Shown here in pieces: positions 1 through 7,100 of a DNA stretch of 29,804 nucleotides. Within the stretch, counting starts at the first letter, position 1, and every line of letters starts with the position of its first letter. Source of the stretch: a virus; IMG/VR virus record IMGVR_UViG_3300048924_000239, positions 1 to 29,804 of that record; one strand, written 5' to 3'. Under the pieces are notes generated by a model that saw nothing but the letters and a program-made list of their open reading frames with translations, ran no database searches and was not told the DNA's origin. Position numbers and translations under genes: made by a program.

Positions 1-228
1 AAAACGCGCTTTGTTTTTGCACTAAGTCGTTTATGCCTGCCAGTTGACAGCCGCCCAGGTTCAGGTATGCATATATGGGTATCAAACGGACTAACGGCGG
101 ACACACATATGCACAATGCAAATGGGACCCAGCTTGACCGTGCGGGTCGATTTGTCTTCCTGAGCTTTTACAGCTTCGTTTTTATTTGGCTGGCAGCTCA
201 GGGAATCAAAGCAATCATTTCGATGTAA
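1..228 (+). CDS. Partial ORF open at the left edge, hydrophobic C-terminus
   Basis: The plus-strand frame is open from the first base to TAA at 226-228 and gives 75 residues with no start in view. The last 27 residues are strongly hydrophobic (RFVFLSFYSFVFIWLAA) and would form one membrane segment. Internal ATG codons at 67 and 109 could also start a short one-segment peptide of 53 or 39 residues, but neither has a convincing ribosome-binding site. Its 3' end overlaps the 3' end of the minus-strand membrane-protein gene by 14 bases. I recognise no family. Base composition is clearly less GC-rich than the virion genes, so an open frame of this length could be chance. Confidence 0.3.
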   Translation, partial: KTRFVFALSRLCLPVDSRPGSGMHIWVSNGLTADTHMHNANGTQLDRAGRFVFLSFYSFVFIWLAAQGIKAIISM

Positions 229-856
229 AAAAAAACCAAAATGCTGCTTGGGCAACCACGGCTGCAGCCATGAAGATGAATCCGGACATCCTGATAAGTC
301 CAGAAGTCTTGCCTCGCAGAGCAGCGTCAACAGCACGCACCCACCCGAAGCGTAAGAGTAAAAGCCCCAAAGTACAGCTTATCCACGGATACAGACCTGG
401 GACGGGATGGGAAGCGACGTAACCGATATAGCCGAATGAGAGCGCAAGAACGGAATAAAAGTAGTACCTGAAAACCGCGAGCTGCATGACATTGTCGAGC
501 TTATTGTGCTCAGCCAACAGCCCAAGGCCGACGATGAGGGCGCCCTCAGCCGGCGATGCAAAAGAAAGGTACTCGTATGCATCCTTTCTAGTCGCATACT
601 CAAAATAGCTGAGTGCGACATAGGCAACCTGTGTTGAGCCCACCAATATCATCAGCGAGACCAGAAAGCCCTTCAACACCTCCCTGTTTTCAAGCTCAGC
701 CTTACTTATCTGCTTCCACTTCAAGTATGGCAACGTCTGGACATTTTCTTTCATAGACCAATAAAAACTCATAGCTAGAAGAAAGAATGCTACTGCTGAA
801 ATCAGCAGCGAAAGGTGCAAGGTTACGGCCACCCAATCCACGGATTCTTTGATCAT
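215..856 (-). CDS. Multi-pass membrane protein of unknown function, coupled to integrase
   Basis: This is a 213-residue protein with five or six hydrophobic segments, at about residues 9-32, 58-82, 98-112 (weak), 124-146, 151-171 and 186-209. It ends in a short aromatic, basic tail. I choose the ATG at 856 because its bases form ATGA with the integrase stop codon; a GTG four codons upstream is possible but would lie inside the integrase gene. The overlap implies shared mRNA and translational coupling with the integrase, so it is probably made when the integrase is made. Base composition is less GC-rich than the late genes, as is common for cargo genes. No catalytic motif is visible. Superinfection exclusion or another lysogenic-conversion role is a guess from position only. 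Confidence 0.7.
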   Translation of the reverse strand: MIKESVDWVAVTLHLSLLISAVAFFLLAMSFYWSMKENVQTLPYLKWKQISKAELENREVLKGFLVSLMILVGSTQVAYVALSYFEYATRKDAYEYLSFASPAEGALIVGLGLLAEHNKLDNVMQLAVFRYYFYSVLALSFGYIGYVASHPVPGLYPWISCTLGLLLLRFGWVRAVDAALRGKTSGLIRMSGFIFMAAAVVAQAAFWFFFTSK

Positions 857-2262
857 GGCGACCGCCACTCCATCTTTGACACTTCCACCAGCAACTCCCG
901 CATCGTTGGCCGCCGGCTGTAAGCCCCGTGATGTTCGTCCCCCAACTCATGCCCGACATAGGCGGCACGCAGCTCTGACGACACCCCTGCTGTCTGCAGC
1001 CCCTGAACAACGGACTTTCGCAGGGAGTGGAAACCGAACTTGCCCTTTTCCGGCAACGCCAGGCTTTTCTCCACATGCCGGGTGAATGCTTTCGACAGCC
1101 AGTTGCCGGCGCCGTTGACGCCATCGAGCTTCACTTTCGGGAACAACCTTGTTTGCCCCGATGCTTTTAGCGTTGCGACCCTGTCCAACAATCCACGCTC
1201 AATCAGCGCAGGATGGATGGGAATGGTGCGGATAGAGGCGTCATTCTTGACGCTCTGCCCGATGCCCTCGTTCGTGATTCGAATCGAAGGGATGCCGTCC
1301 TGAACGACAAAGTCAGTCAACGCCAACTGCCCGACCTCCGCCACGCGGGCGCCGGTGTAGAGACCAATCCATGCACCCCACTGTGCTGCCTCACTCAAGC
1401 CTTCGAGGGCTTCGGGTGAAAAGAGAATCCGGATTTGGTCGATGCTAAAAGCTTTGAAGCCAAGCACACGGCGGGCGCGTTTTTCCTTCGTCCGGAATAC
1501 GACCTGCCCCGCAGCCGGATTGTCGTCTTTCGCAAATGCCGGATACAGGCCGCGCGCCTTGGCCCAGTCGAAAAAGCCTCTGAGATAGCCGCACTTGTTC
1601 GATATCGTCGGTGTCTGGAGACCCGATGCGCGGAGCGCCTCGACCCACCTTCCGACATCAAGCCGTCCCGCCTCGTGCAAAGGGTTCTTCTCACCGTAGT
1701 GTTTTGCAAAGCCTTCGACGGCTGCGGCTTTGATTGTGAGTGTCTTCCGCAACGTGTTCGGCTTGATGTCGGCCAACCACTGCGCCACCACCTTGCCGAT
1801 GGGGTAAGTCGGAATGTTGCTGGCAGGGAGCGAAGGCACCGGAACCGTAGTCCGGGCTTCCCGCATGATTTTCTGGATGTAAGGCTCGGACAGCATGGGC
1901 CCGATTTTCGACACCGCATCCATGGCATCCACATGGTCTGGGCCGGGCTCGGCTTGCAGCTGGAAGGTGCCATCCGGCTTGATGGTGAGCGTGTATTTTT
2001 CGCTGTCCTCGGCGGACGTGATGGCAGTCGCCACCGACGGAATCCTTTCCCCTGACACGTGCATTCCCCTTGCTCGTCTGATGGCCTGAGCATACGCGTC
2101 GGCCATCCCCAGCGCGAGACGCTGGGCAACCAGGGGGTCACGGGTTCGAAGGGACCTTTTGAGGAACCGGCATCCGAAGACACGGATGAGGTCAGCCGGG
2201 ACACGCTGGCGGAAATGCCAGGTGCCGGAGGGTGCCAGGAACAGGTAGTGATTGAGCTTCAT
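853..2262 (-). CDS. int: Phage tyrosine recombinase (site-specific integrase)
   Basis: This 469-residue integrase cuts and joins DNA at att sites through a covalent 3'-phosphotyrosine. The N-terminus (MKLNHYLFLAPSGTWHFRQR) resembles the small N-terminal domain of many phage integrases of the DUF6538 type. A core-binding domain follows at about 125-250 and the catalytic domain at about 275-460. The visible catalytic set is Arg306 in TGAR, His412 and Arg415 in FHSLR, His438 in VGHE and the nucleophile Tyr448 in GAYSRR, so the enzyme looks intact. The frame stays open upstream through the tRNA fragment, but the ATG at 2262 has GAGG five bases upstream and a family-like N-terminus, so I take it as the start. 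The stop overlaps the membrane-protein start (ATGA). It reads away from the tRNA-Ser fragment, which fits an integrase that targets that gene. Confidence 0.95.
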   Translation of the reverse strand: MKLNHYLFLAPSGTWHFRQRVPADLIRVFGCRFLKRSLRTRDPLVAQRLALGMADAYAQAIRRARGMHVSGERIPSVATAITSAEDSEKYTLTIKPDGTFQLQAEPGPDHVDAMDAVSKIGPMLSEPYIQKIMREARTTVPVPSLPASNIPTYPIGKVVAQWLADIKPNTLRKTLTIKAAAVEGFAKHYGEKNPLHEAGRLDVGRWVEALRASGLQTPTISNKCGYLRGFFDWAKARGLYPAFAKDDNPAAGQVVFRTKEKRARRVLGFKAFSIDQIRILFSPEALEGLSEAAQWGAWIGLYTGARVAEVGQLALTDFVVQDGIPSIRITNEGIGQSVKNDASIRTIPIHPALIERGLLDRVATLKASGQTRLFPKVKLDGVNGAGNWLSKAFTRHVEKSLALPEKGKFGFHSLRKSVVQGLQTAGVSSELRAAYVGHELGDEHHGAYSRRPTMRELLVEVSKMEWRSP

Positions 2263-2272
2263 CGGGGCCTCG

Positions 2273-2294
2273 TGTGACCCGATTTGTGACCCGA
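2273..2294. repeat. Two 10-bp direct repeats, candidate integrase arm-type sites
   Basis: TGTGACCCGA occurs at 2273-2282 and again at 2285-2294, with a 12-bp pitch. The pair is framed by GCCTCG at 2267-2272 and its inverse CGAGGC at 2292-2297. Short direct repeats beside the core are the usual form of arm-type sites of tyrosine integrases. The repeats lie 11-32 bases upstream of the integrase ATG, so bound integrase could also limit its own synthesis. Partial matches (GTAACCCG, CAACCCG) occur near 2470 and 2493 on the other side of the core. The role is inferred. Confidence 0.45.
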
Positions 2295-2310
2295 GGCTTT
2301 TTTCTCCGCC

Positions 2311-2340
2311 CACAAAAAAACCCGCTTTTGGCGGGCTTTT
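2311..2340. terminator. Bidirectional intrinsic terminator between tRNA fragment and integrase
   Basis: CCCGC at 2321-2325 pairs with GCGGG at 2331-2335 around a 5-base loop. A run of seven A lies on one side and four T on the other, so both strands give a GC hairpin followed by U. On the minus strand it sits just past the tRNA 3' end, as host tRNA terminators do. It would separate late-operon or tRNA transcription from the integrase, which must then have its own promoter close to its start. Confidence 0.75.
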
Positions 2341-2347
2341 CTGCGAA

Positions 2348-2411
<64 letters not shown>

Positions 2412-2413
2412 TA

Positions 2414-2440
2414 CACAACGGCTCAACCGCGCCGTTTGTG
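2414..2440. repeat. Inverted repeat abutting the tRNA fragment
   Basis: CACAACGGC at 2414-2422 is complementary to GCCGTTTGTG at 2431-2440, apart from one bulged base, around an 8-base loop. It begins three bases from the end of the tRNA-Ser identity block, where the tRNA D-arm would be. It may be a protein-binding or structural part of the attachment site, or a decayed D-arm. The sequence does not settle this. Confidence 0.35.
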
Positions 2441-2580
2441 GAGCAATCTTTTTAGGCAAGACCCCCGCGTAACCCGTTGTTGGCACGAGAAGCAACCCGG
2501 CAATTTTAGGCATCCCAGGCCGGCCGAATCGCCCCATGAGACACGCCTGCGCAACGCTTCCCCGACCCCGAGGAGGCACC

Positions 2581-2805
2581 ATGCGCCAGCGATTCAACCG
2601 ACCCCAAACCAGTGCACAGATCCGCGCCGCTGCCGACCGCAAGCTGCTCGAAGAATCCCGCCCATGCCTCAAGCACAACGTCTACTACCAGACGCATCGA
2701 CGCATGGGCGGCCGAATCGTGAAGGGTCCCGGCTGCGAGAAGTGCCAAGAGGAGCGCCTGGCCGAGTGGAAGGCCCGCGAGGCGTCTGACGCCAACAAGT
2801 TATGA
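2581..2805 (+). CDS. Small basic protein with a zinc-ribbon-like Cys/His pattern
   Basis: This 74-residue, Arg/Lys-rich protein is the only clear plus-strand gene. The ATG at 2581 has an excellent ribosome-binding site (AGGAGG, five bases of spacing), so I prefer it to the upstream in-frame ATG at 2536. Cysteine and histidine appear as a CxxH near residue 30 and a CxxC (GCEKCQ) near residue 55, a spacing that could hold one zinc ion. The C-terminus is charged and probably helical. It lies between the attachment site and the end of the late operon, and its last six bases overlap the convergent gene. It could be a small regulator or recombination accessory factor. No family is recognised. Confidence 0.6.
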   Translation: MRQRFNRPQTSAQIRAAADRKLLEESRPCLKHNVYYQTHRRMGGRIVKGPGCEKCQEERLAEWKAREASDANKL

Positions 2806-3141
2806 CCGATCGTCGCTGCCTTTGGGCTTCCTTGGCGGCAGCACGTTCCCTTCGTGCGGAAAGGGCTTTCGGCCGACCCACGTCGTCGTATCCGGAGCGT
2901 GGTGTTTCAACCATCGCTCGACGAACCTCTTCGCCCGAGCCTCGTTCCCCGCGTAGCAGTGCAAACCGGCGGTACCGGGCCCGTTCGGCAGAACCTGAGC
3001 AAGCCACCTACCGTCTGCATGGGCCGTCTGTGTAACGTAGCCGACGATCGCCCCATCGATCTGGGCGAAGGAAGGCGCGAACTCCAGGGCGGGTGGCATC
3101 CAGGTGATAGTCATCGGAACAGGATAGATGGAGCGCGGCAC
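2800..3141 (-). CDS. Hypothetical phage protein, last gene of the late operon
   Basis: This is a 113-residue soluble protein with no membrane segment or signal peptide. The middle (GYVTQTAHADGRWLAQV, then an ARAKRFVERWLKHH helix) suggests three strands followed by a helix, a pattern seen in many small phage proteins of unknown role. The start is taken as the GTG at 3141 because AGGAG stands seven bases upstream; the internal ATG at 3114 has no such site. It begins 26 bases after the methylase stop and is probably on the same mRNA. The C-terminus is Pro/Lys/Asp-rich. I do not recognise a function. Confidence 0.6.
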   Translation of the reverse strand: MPRSIYPVPMTITWMPPALEFAPSFAQIDGAIVGYVTQTAHADGRWLAQVLPNGPGTAGLHCYAGNEARAKRFVERWLKHHAPDTTTWVGRKPFPHEGNVLPPRKPKGSDDRS

Positions 3142-3167
3142 GCTGGCACTCCTGCGCCAGCCAGTGG

Positions 3168-3962
3168 TTAGAACAGCCCTGCCGGCTCGGCCACGACATC
3201 CCAGCTGAAGATCAGGACCTCGCTGACGGCCTTCTCCCGACCGCCGCCGCCCACGGTGTACGTGTGCTCGGCCTGCTCGATGTGGAACGCTTTGAACAGC
3301 TCACGAATGGCCGGATGATCGTTCAGGGTCACGATTGCTTTGCCCTTGAGCTCGCCGAGGCGCTTTGCCAGGGCTTCGTACTGTTCCCACCCGAAGTCGA
3401 CGCCATACCCCTCCGTCTCCCAGTACGGAGGGTCCATGAAGAACAGCGTGTGCGCGCGGTCGTACTTGTCGACACACGCTGCCCAGGACAGGTGCTCGAT
3501 ATATGCGTTGGCCAGGCGTAAGTGGGCGGCGGAGAGGGTCTCCTCGATCCGGAGGAGGTTCAGCCCCGGCGGCGTGGTCGTGGCGGTGCCATAGCTCTGC
3601 CCTTCGATCTTGCCTCCGAAGGCGCTCTGCTGCAGGTAGTAGAAGCGGGCCGCACGCTGGATGTCGGTCAACGTCTCCGGCCTGGTCATCTTCAGCCACT
3701 CGAACACCTTCCGGCTGCTGAGCGCCCACTTGAATTGGCGTACGAACTCTTCGAGGTGGTTCTGCACGACCCGGTACAGGTTGATGAGATCCCCGTTGAT
3801 GTCGTTAAGTACCTCGACGTCGGTCGGTTGCTTCAGGAAGTAGAGCGCGGCGCCGCCGGCGAACGGCTCGACGTAGCACGAGTGATCGGGCGGAAAGAAC
3901 TTGAAGATACGGTCTGCCAGGCGGCGTTTGCCACCCAGCCAAGGAACGATCGGCTGTGCCAT
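3168..3962 (-). CDS. dam: D12-class DNA adenine-N6 methyltransferase (Dam-like)
   Basis: This 264-residue enzyme would move a methyl group from S-adenosylmethionine to adenine N6 in DNA. The D12 family layout is complete: PWLGGKRRL at residues 7-15, the SAM-binding VEPFAGGAAL at 31-40, and the catalytic DPPY at about 177-180. A variable target-recognition part lies between. Length is usual for phage Dam proteins. The ATG has GGAG seven bases upstream. No restriction enzyme gene is adjacent, so it looks like an orphan methylase that protects or marks phage DNA late in infection; GATC as its target is likely for the family but not shown here. It follows the giant polyvalent gene after a 156-bp gap that holds a strong RNA hairpin. 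Confidence 0.93.
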   Translation of the reverse strand: MAQPIVPWLGGKRRLADRIFKFFPPDHSCYVEPFAGGAALYFLKQPTDVEVLNDINGDLINLYRVVQNHLEEFVRQFKWALSSRKVFEWLKMTRPETLTDIQRAARFYYLQQSAFGGKIEGQSYGTATTTPPGLNLLRIEETLSAAHLRLANAYIEHLSWAACVDKYDRAHTLFFMDPPYWETEGYGVDFGWEQYEALAKRLGELKGKAIVTLNDHPAIRELFKAFHIEQAEHTYTVGGGGREKAVSEVLIFSWDVVAEPAGLF

Positions 3963-3992
3963 CTATGTCTCCACCAATGAAAACGTCCTTCA

Positions 3993-4008
3993 CGCGGAAC
4001 CTTCCGCG
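3993..4008. repeat. 16-bp palindrome upstream of the methylase
   Basis: CGCGGAA at 3993-3999 and TTCCGCG at 4002-4008 are perfect inverse copies separated by CC. It lies about 30 bases before the methylase start and just downstream, in the sense of transcription, of the larger hairpin at 4022-4072. It may be an operator or a second RNA hairpin. No U-run follows, so a simple intrinsic terminator is unlikely. Confidence 0.45.
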
Positions 4009-4021
4009 CGCGCTTATGGCG

Positions 4022-4072
4022 CGGCCGGTGGCCTAGTTCCGTGTGATATCCACCGAACCAGGCCACCAGCCG
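4022..4072 (-). promoter_or_regulatory. 18-bp RNA hairpin between polyvalent gene and methylase
   Basis: Arms at 4022-4039 and 4055-4072 are inverse copies with two mismatches and a 15-base loop. Read as minus-strand RNA, both mismatches become G-U pairs, so the stem is continuous over 18 bp; as plus-strand RNA they would be A-C mismatches. This favours a structure selected in the late transcript. It follows the polyvalent stop codon by about 50 bases. Without a following U-run it may be an RNase or processing site, a 3' stabiliser or an attenuator that lowers methylase expression. Confidence 0.55.
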
Positions 4073-4118
4073 CGCAATACGTTGTTTTCGTTACCCCCTG
4101 TAGGGCGGACGAAATGGC

Positions 4119-7100
4119 CTAGTTCGTTGCCGCGCCTCCCACTTCAGCTCGGATCCGAGGCGCCAGCTTCCTGTTGAGCTGGATCCCGTTCTCGGCTTGT
4201 ACCGACTGCTGGGCGCGCCGGCGCAGGGAGGACTGCAGGTTCCCCATGCCGATCGAGATCTCCGGATACTTCTGGTTGAAGGCCCGGATCTTTGCCAGCG
4301 ACTCCGTCCGCTGCCCGCTGTCGCCGCTGTTGGTCGCCATGGCGAACGCATTCATGAGCGACTGGCGGCGATCCTGCACAGACTGCTGGTAACCCATCAT
4401 CGCGCTGTTGATGCGCTGCTGCTCCGCGATCTTCGTGGGCTGGAAGCCCAACGCCTGGATCAGCTTCTCCGGACCGGACACGTCCGGAACGATGGGATCG
4501 CCACGCAGGTTGTTCACACCCTCCTTGGCGAAGCGAACCGACTTCATCGCGTTCTTGATGAAGGTCGGCATCATCGTCTCGACACCTCGCTCCGTGTGGC
4601 CCTGGCTGACCATGTTCGAGCCGACAAACAGGTTCTTCGTCAGCCCGCCGATCGGGCCGGCCATGGATTCCAGGAACTGGTCGTAGGCCGGGCCGCCCTC
4701 GAGCTGCCGATCGGGCTCACGGAACCACAGGTCGCTGGTACCGACGCGCCCAGAGATATTCGCACCGAGCTGGTCGACGACGCCGTCGGCGATCACCGAC
4801 GCAGCGGTCTTTCCAAGGTGATCGCTGAGCCAGGCGCGGAACTCCGTATTGAAGTCCCACGGCGTGTCGTCGTCGCCCGTGGCAGCGTGGTACGCATTCG
4901 CGCCGGCGGACAGAAGGTTGTTGATGGGCGTGCCCATGATGCCGGCGAACAGGCTGGTCATACCCAGCACGCCTGTCAGCGTTCGACGGGCCACGCGGCG
5001 AACTTCCGGCGTTTCGCCTCTGAGCGACTGCTCGAGGTTTCGATAGAGCACCCAGCTCATGCCCAGGGCGTAGTTCTTGAACTGGAACAGGACCTTCTGC
5101 ACGTTGCCCTGCATCCACCGGGACCGGTTCGCATTCGAGTAGTCGAAGTGCGTGCCGTTCACGATCTCGTCGGCGTACTTGATCGCTTCGTTGAAGCTCT
5201 TCCCATCCTTCGTGGCCAGGCGGAACGCGGCGATGCCGGCGGACTCTCGGTTGATCACCTCGGCCTTCTGGAACATGTAGCCCATCGCCGTCATGACTTT
5301 GGCGTAGGCCGGGTTCATCTTGAGCGCGTCGCCCTCGGCGATGCCTCCCAGGCTGTGGGTCGCCGTACGCGCAAACGTACCGTTCGCCTCGAGCGTGTCG
5401 AAGGCCCGACGTTCGTCGTCCGTGGTCAGCACCTTGCGGATGTTGCCAAACGTACGCATGGCATCCCGGGTAGCGGATCCCATCTCGCGCATCGCAGCCG
5501 GCCAGCCGTGGCGTGCGCCAAGGACCGGTAGCGTGACCATTGCCCCCTGCGAGAGATTGACCAGGGCGGACGCCGGCGAGGCGCTGAGGTAGTAGGCAAA
5601 CCCGACCGAGTTGATCATGGTCGCTAGCTTCGAGTTGGTCGGGTTCATGATCCACTGGTGGCGCTTGGCCAACTCACCGACCAGCGCGTCGGCGTGCGCG
5701 GCTTGGCCAACACCCATCAGCGGCCGATTACCTTCCACCGTCGCCCGCATGTGTTCCATGGAGTCCTCCAGCTGGTATCCGTAACGGGCCCGGGCGATCT
5801 GGTGGGCGCCGTGGAGGACGTTGCTGGCGAAGATCCGCGGCACGTTGTCGGTGTAGCCGGCCACGTTGCTGCGGTGGATCCCGCTCTTGCGCAGAGACAA
5901 CTCCGGCAGCGTCCGCAGGAACATCTGGTGAATGTCGTCCAGGACTTTGTCCGGCGCGCCGCCCTGCCGCAGCATGCCCGTCAGCTGGCCCATGAAGGTG
6001 CCGGTTACGGGCTTCTGGGTCTCGTAGTCCTTATTCTGCCGTCCGGTCGCTTCGATGGTGTGGCCAGCCGCCTGCAATTGCTTCTCGGCACGCTGCGCTT
6101 TGTAGGCATCCTCGTACTTCGTGAAGTGGTACTCGCCGCCCTCCCCGTCTTCGCCAGGCAGGCGCGAGGCGATCCAGTAGTCGCCGAAGCGCGCCAACGG
6201 GAAGTACACGCCGCCGACCTTGTTGTCGGCGAAGTTGGTGCGGACCATTTCCGCGGCCGCGCGCTTGTTCTGCTCGGGGATATCCAGAGCCTGGATGCGC
6301 GCCAGCGTCGCCTCCTCGAGGCGCTCGGACGTCTCGCGGTAGTGGTCGCGCATCATGGTGAACATCTCTTTCGCCTTGGGCGACAGGGCGTTCCACTTGG
6401 CGACCTGCTCCGGGTACTTCAGCTCGCGCGCCTTCTCGCGCGCCGGCAGCTTCCGGAGATCCTTGATCTGGTCGAGGAGCGCCGTCTTGTCGTCGCCGGC
6501 ACGGCCACGCATCTGCTCCTGCAGCGTCTTGATCCGCTGCTTGCGAAGATCTTCGGTCCATGGCGTTTGCTCGCCGCGGTCATCCCGCATGAGCAGCCGC
6601 TCATAGTCGCTCGTCGGGTCGACGGTGACTTGAGTGACCTCATGCATGAACTTGAACAGGCTCTTGGCCTCGTCCGTGAGCTTGCCCGCCCAGCCAGCCG
6701 GGCCGTGCTCGAACGACCACTTGTTCAGCCGGTCCGCCTTGGCGGCACCCTCCATCGTCATGGTGTTGCGATCGGCATCCATGCGCTGGAAGGTGTCAGC
6801 GTAGAAATCAGCGTGCCGCTTTAGCACCTTCGTATCGCTGGCCAGTTCCAGCACGTGACGTAGCTGCAGTGCACCCAGAAGATGCGGCTCGGCATCCAGC
6901 AACTTGCCCTTCGCCCATTCCTTCGCACGCTGGAACGCGCCATCGTCGAGCTTGGGCATGACCTCGTTCATCGACTCGATCGAGGCGGAGGCTTTGCTGA
7001 AGGGTCGACGCGTGGTGCCTGGCTCTTCGCGTTCGCCGCGGTCGTCCAGGGAAAAGTCAGAGCGGGGCTTCGGCGGCCCGTCCTTTACTGGGCCGGCTTC

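Noticed and set aside
2480-2507. Sigma-70-type promoter for the plus-strand small gene
   Set aside because: The -35 is good (TTGGCA) but the -10 matches only half the consensus; kept as a note, not a feature.
3142-3962. Restriction-modification system
   Set aside because: Only the methylase is present; neither neighbour shows nuclease motifs.
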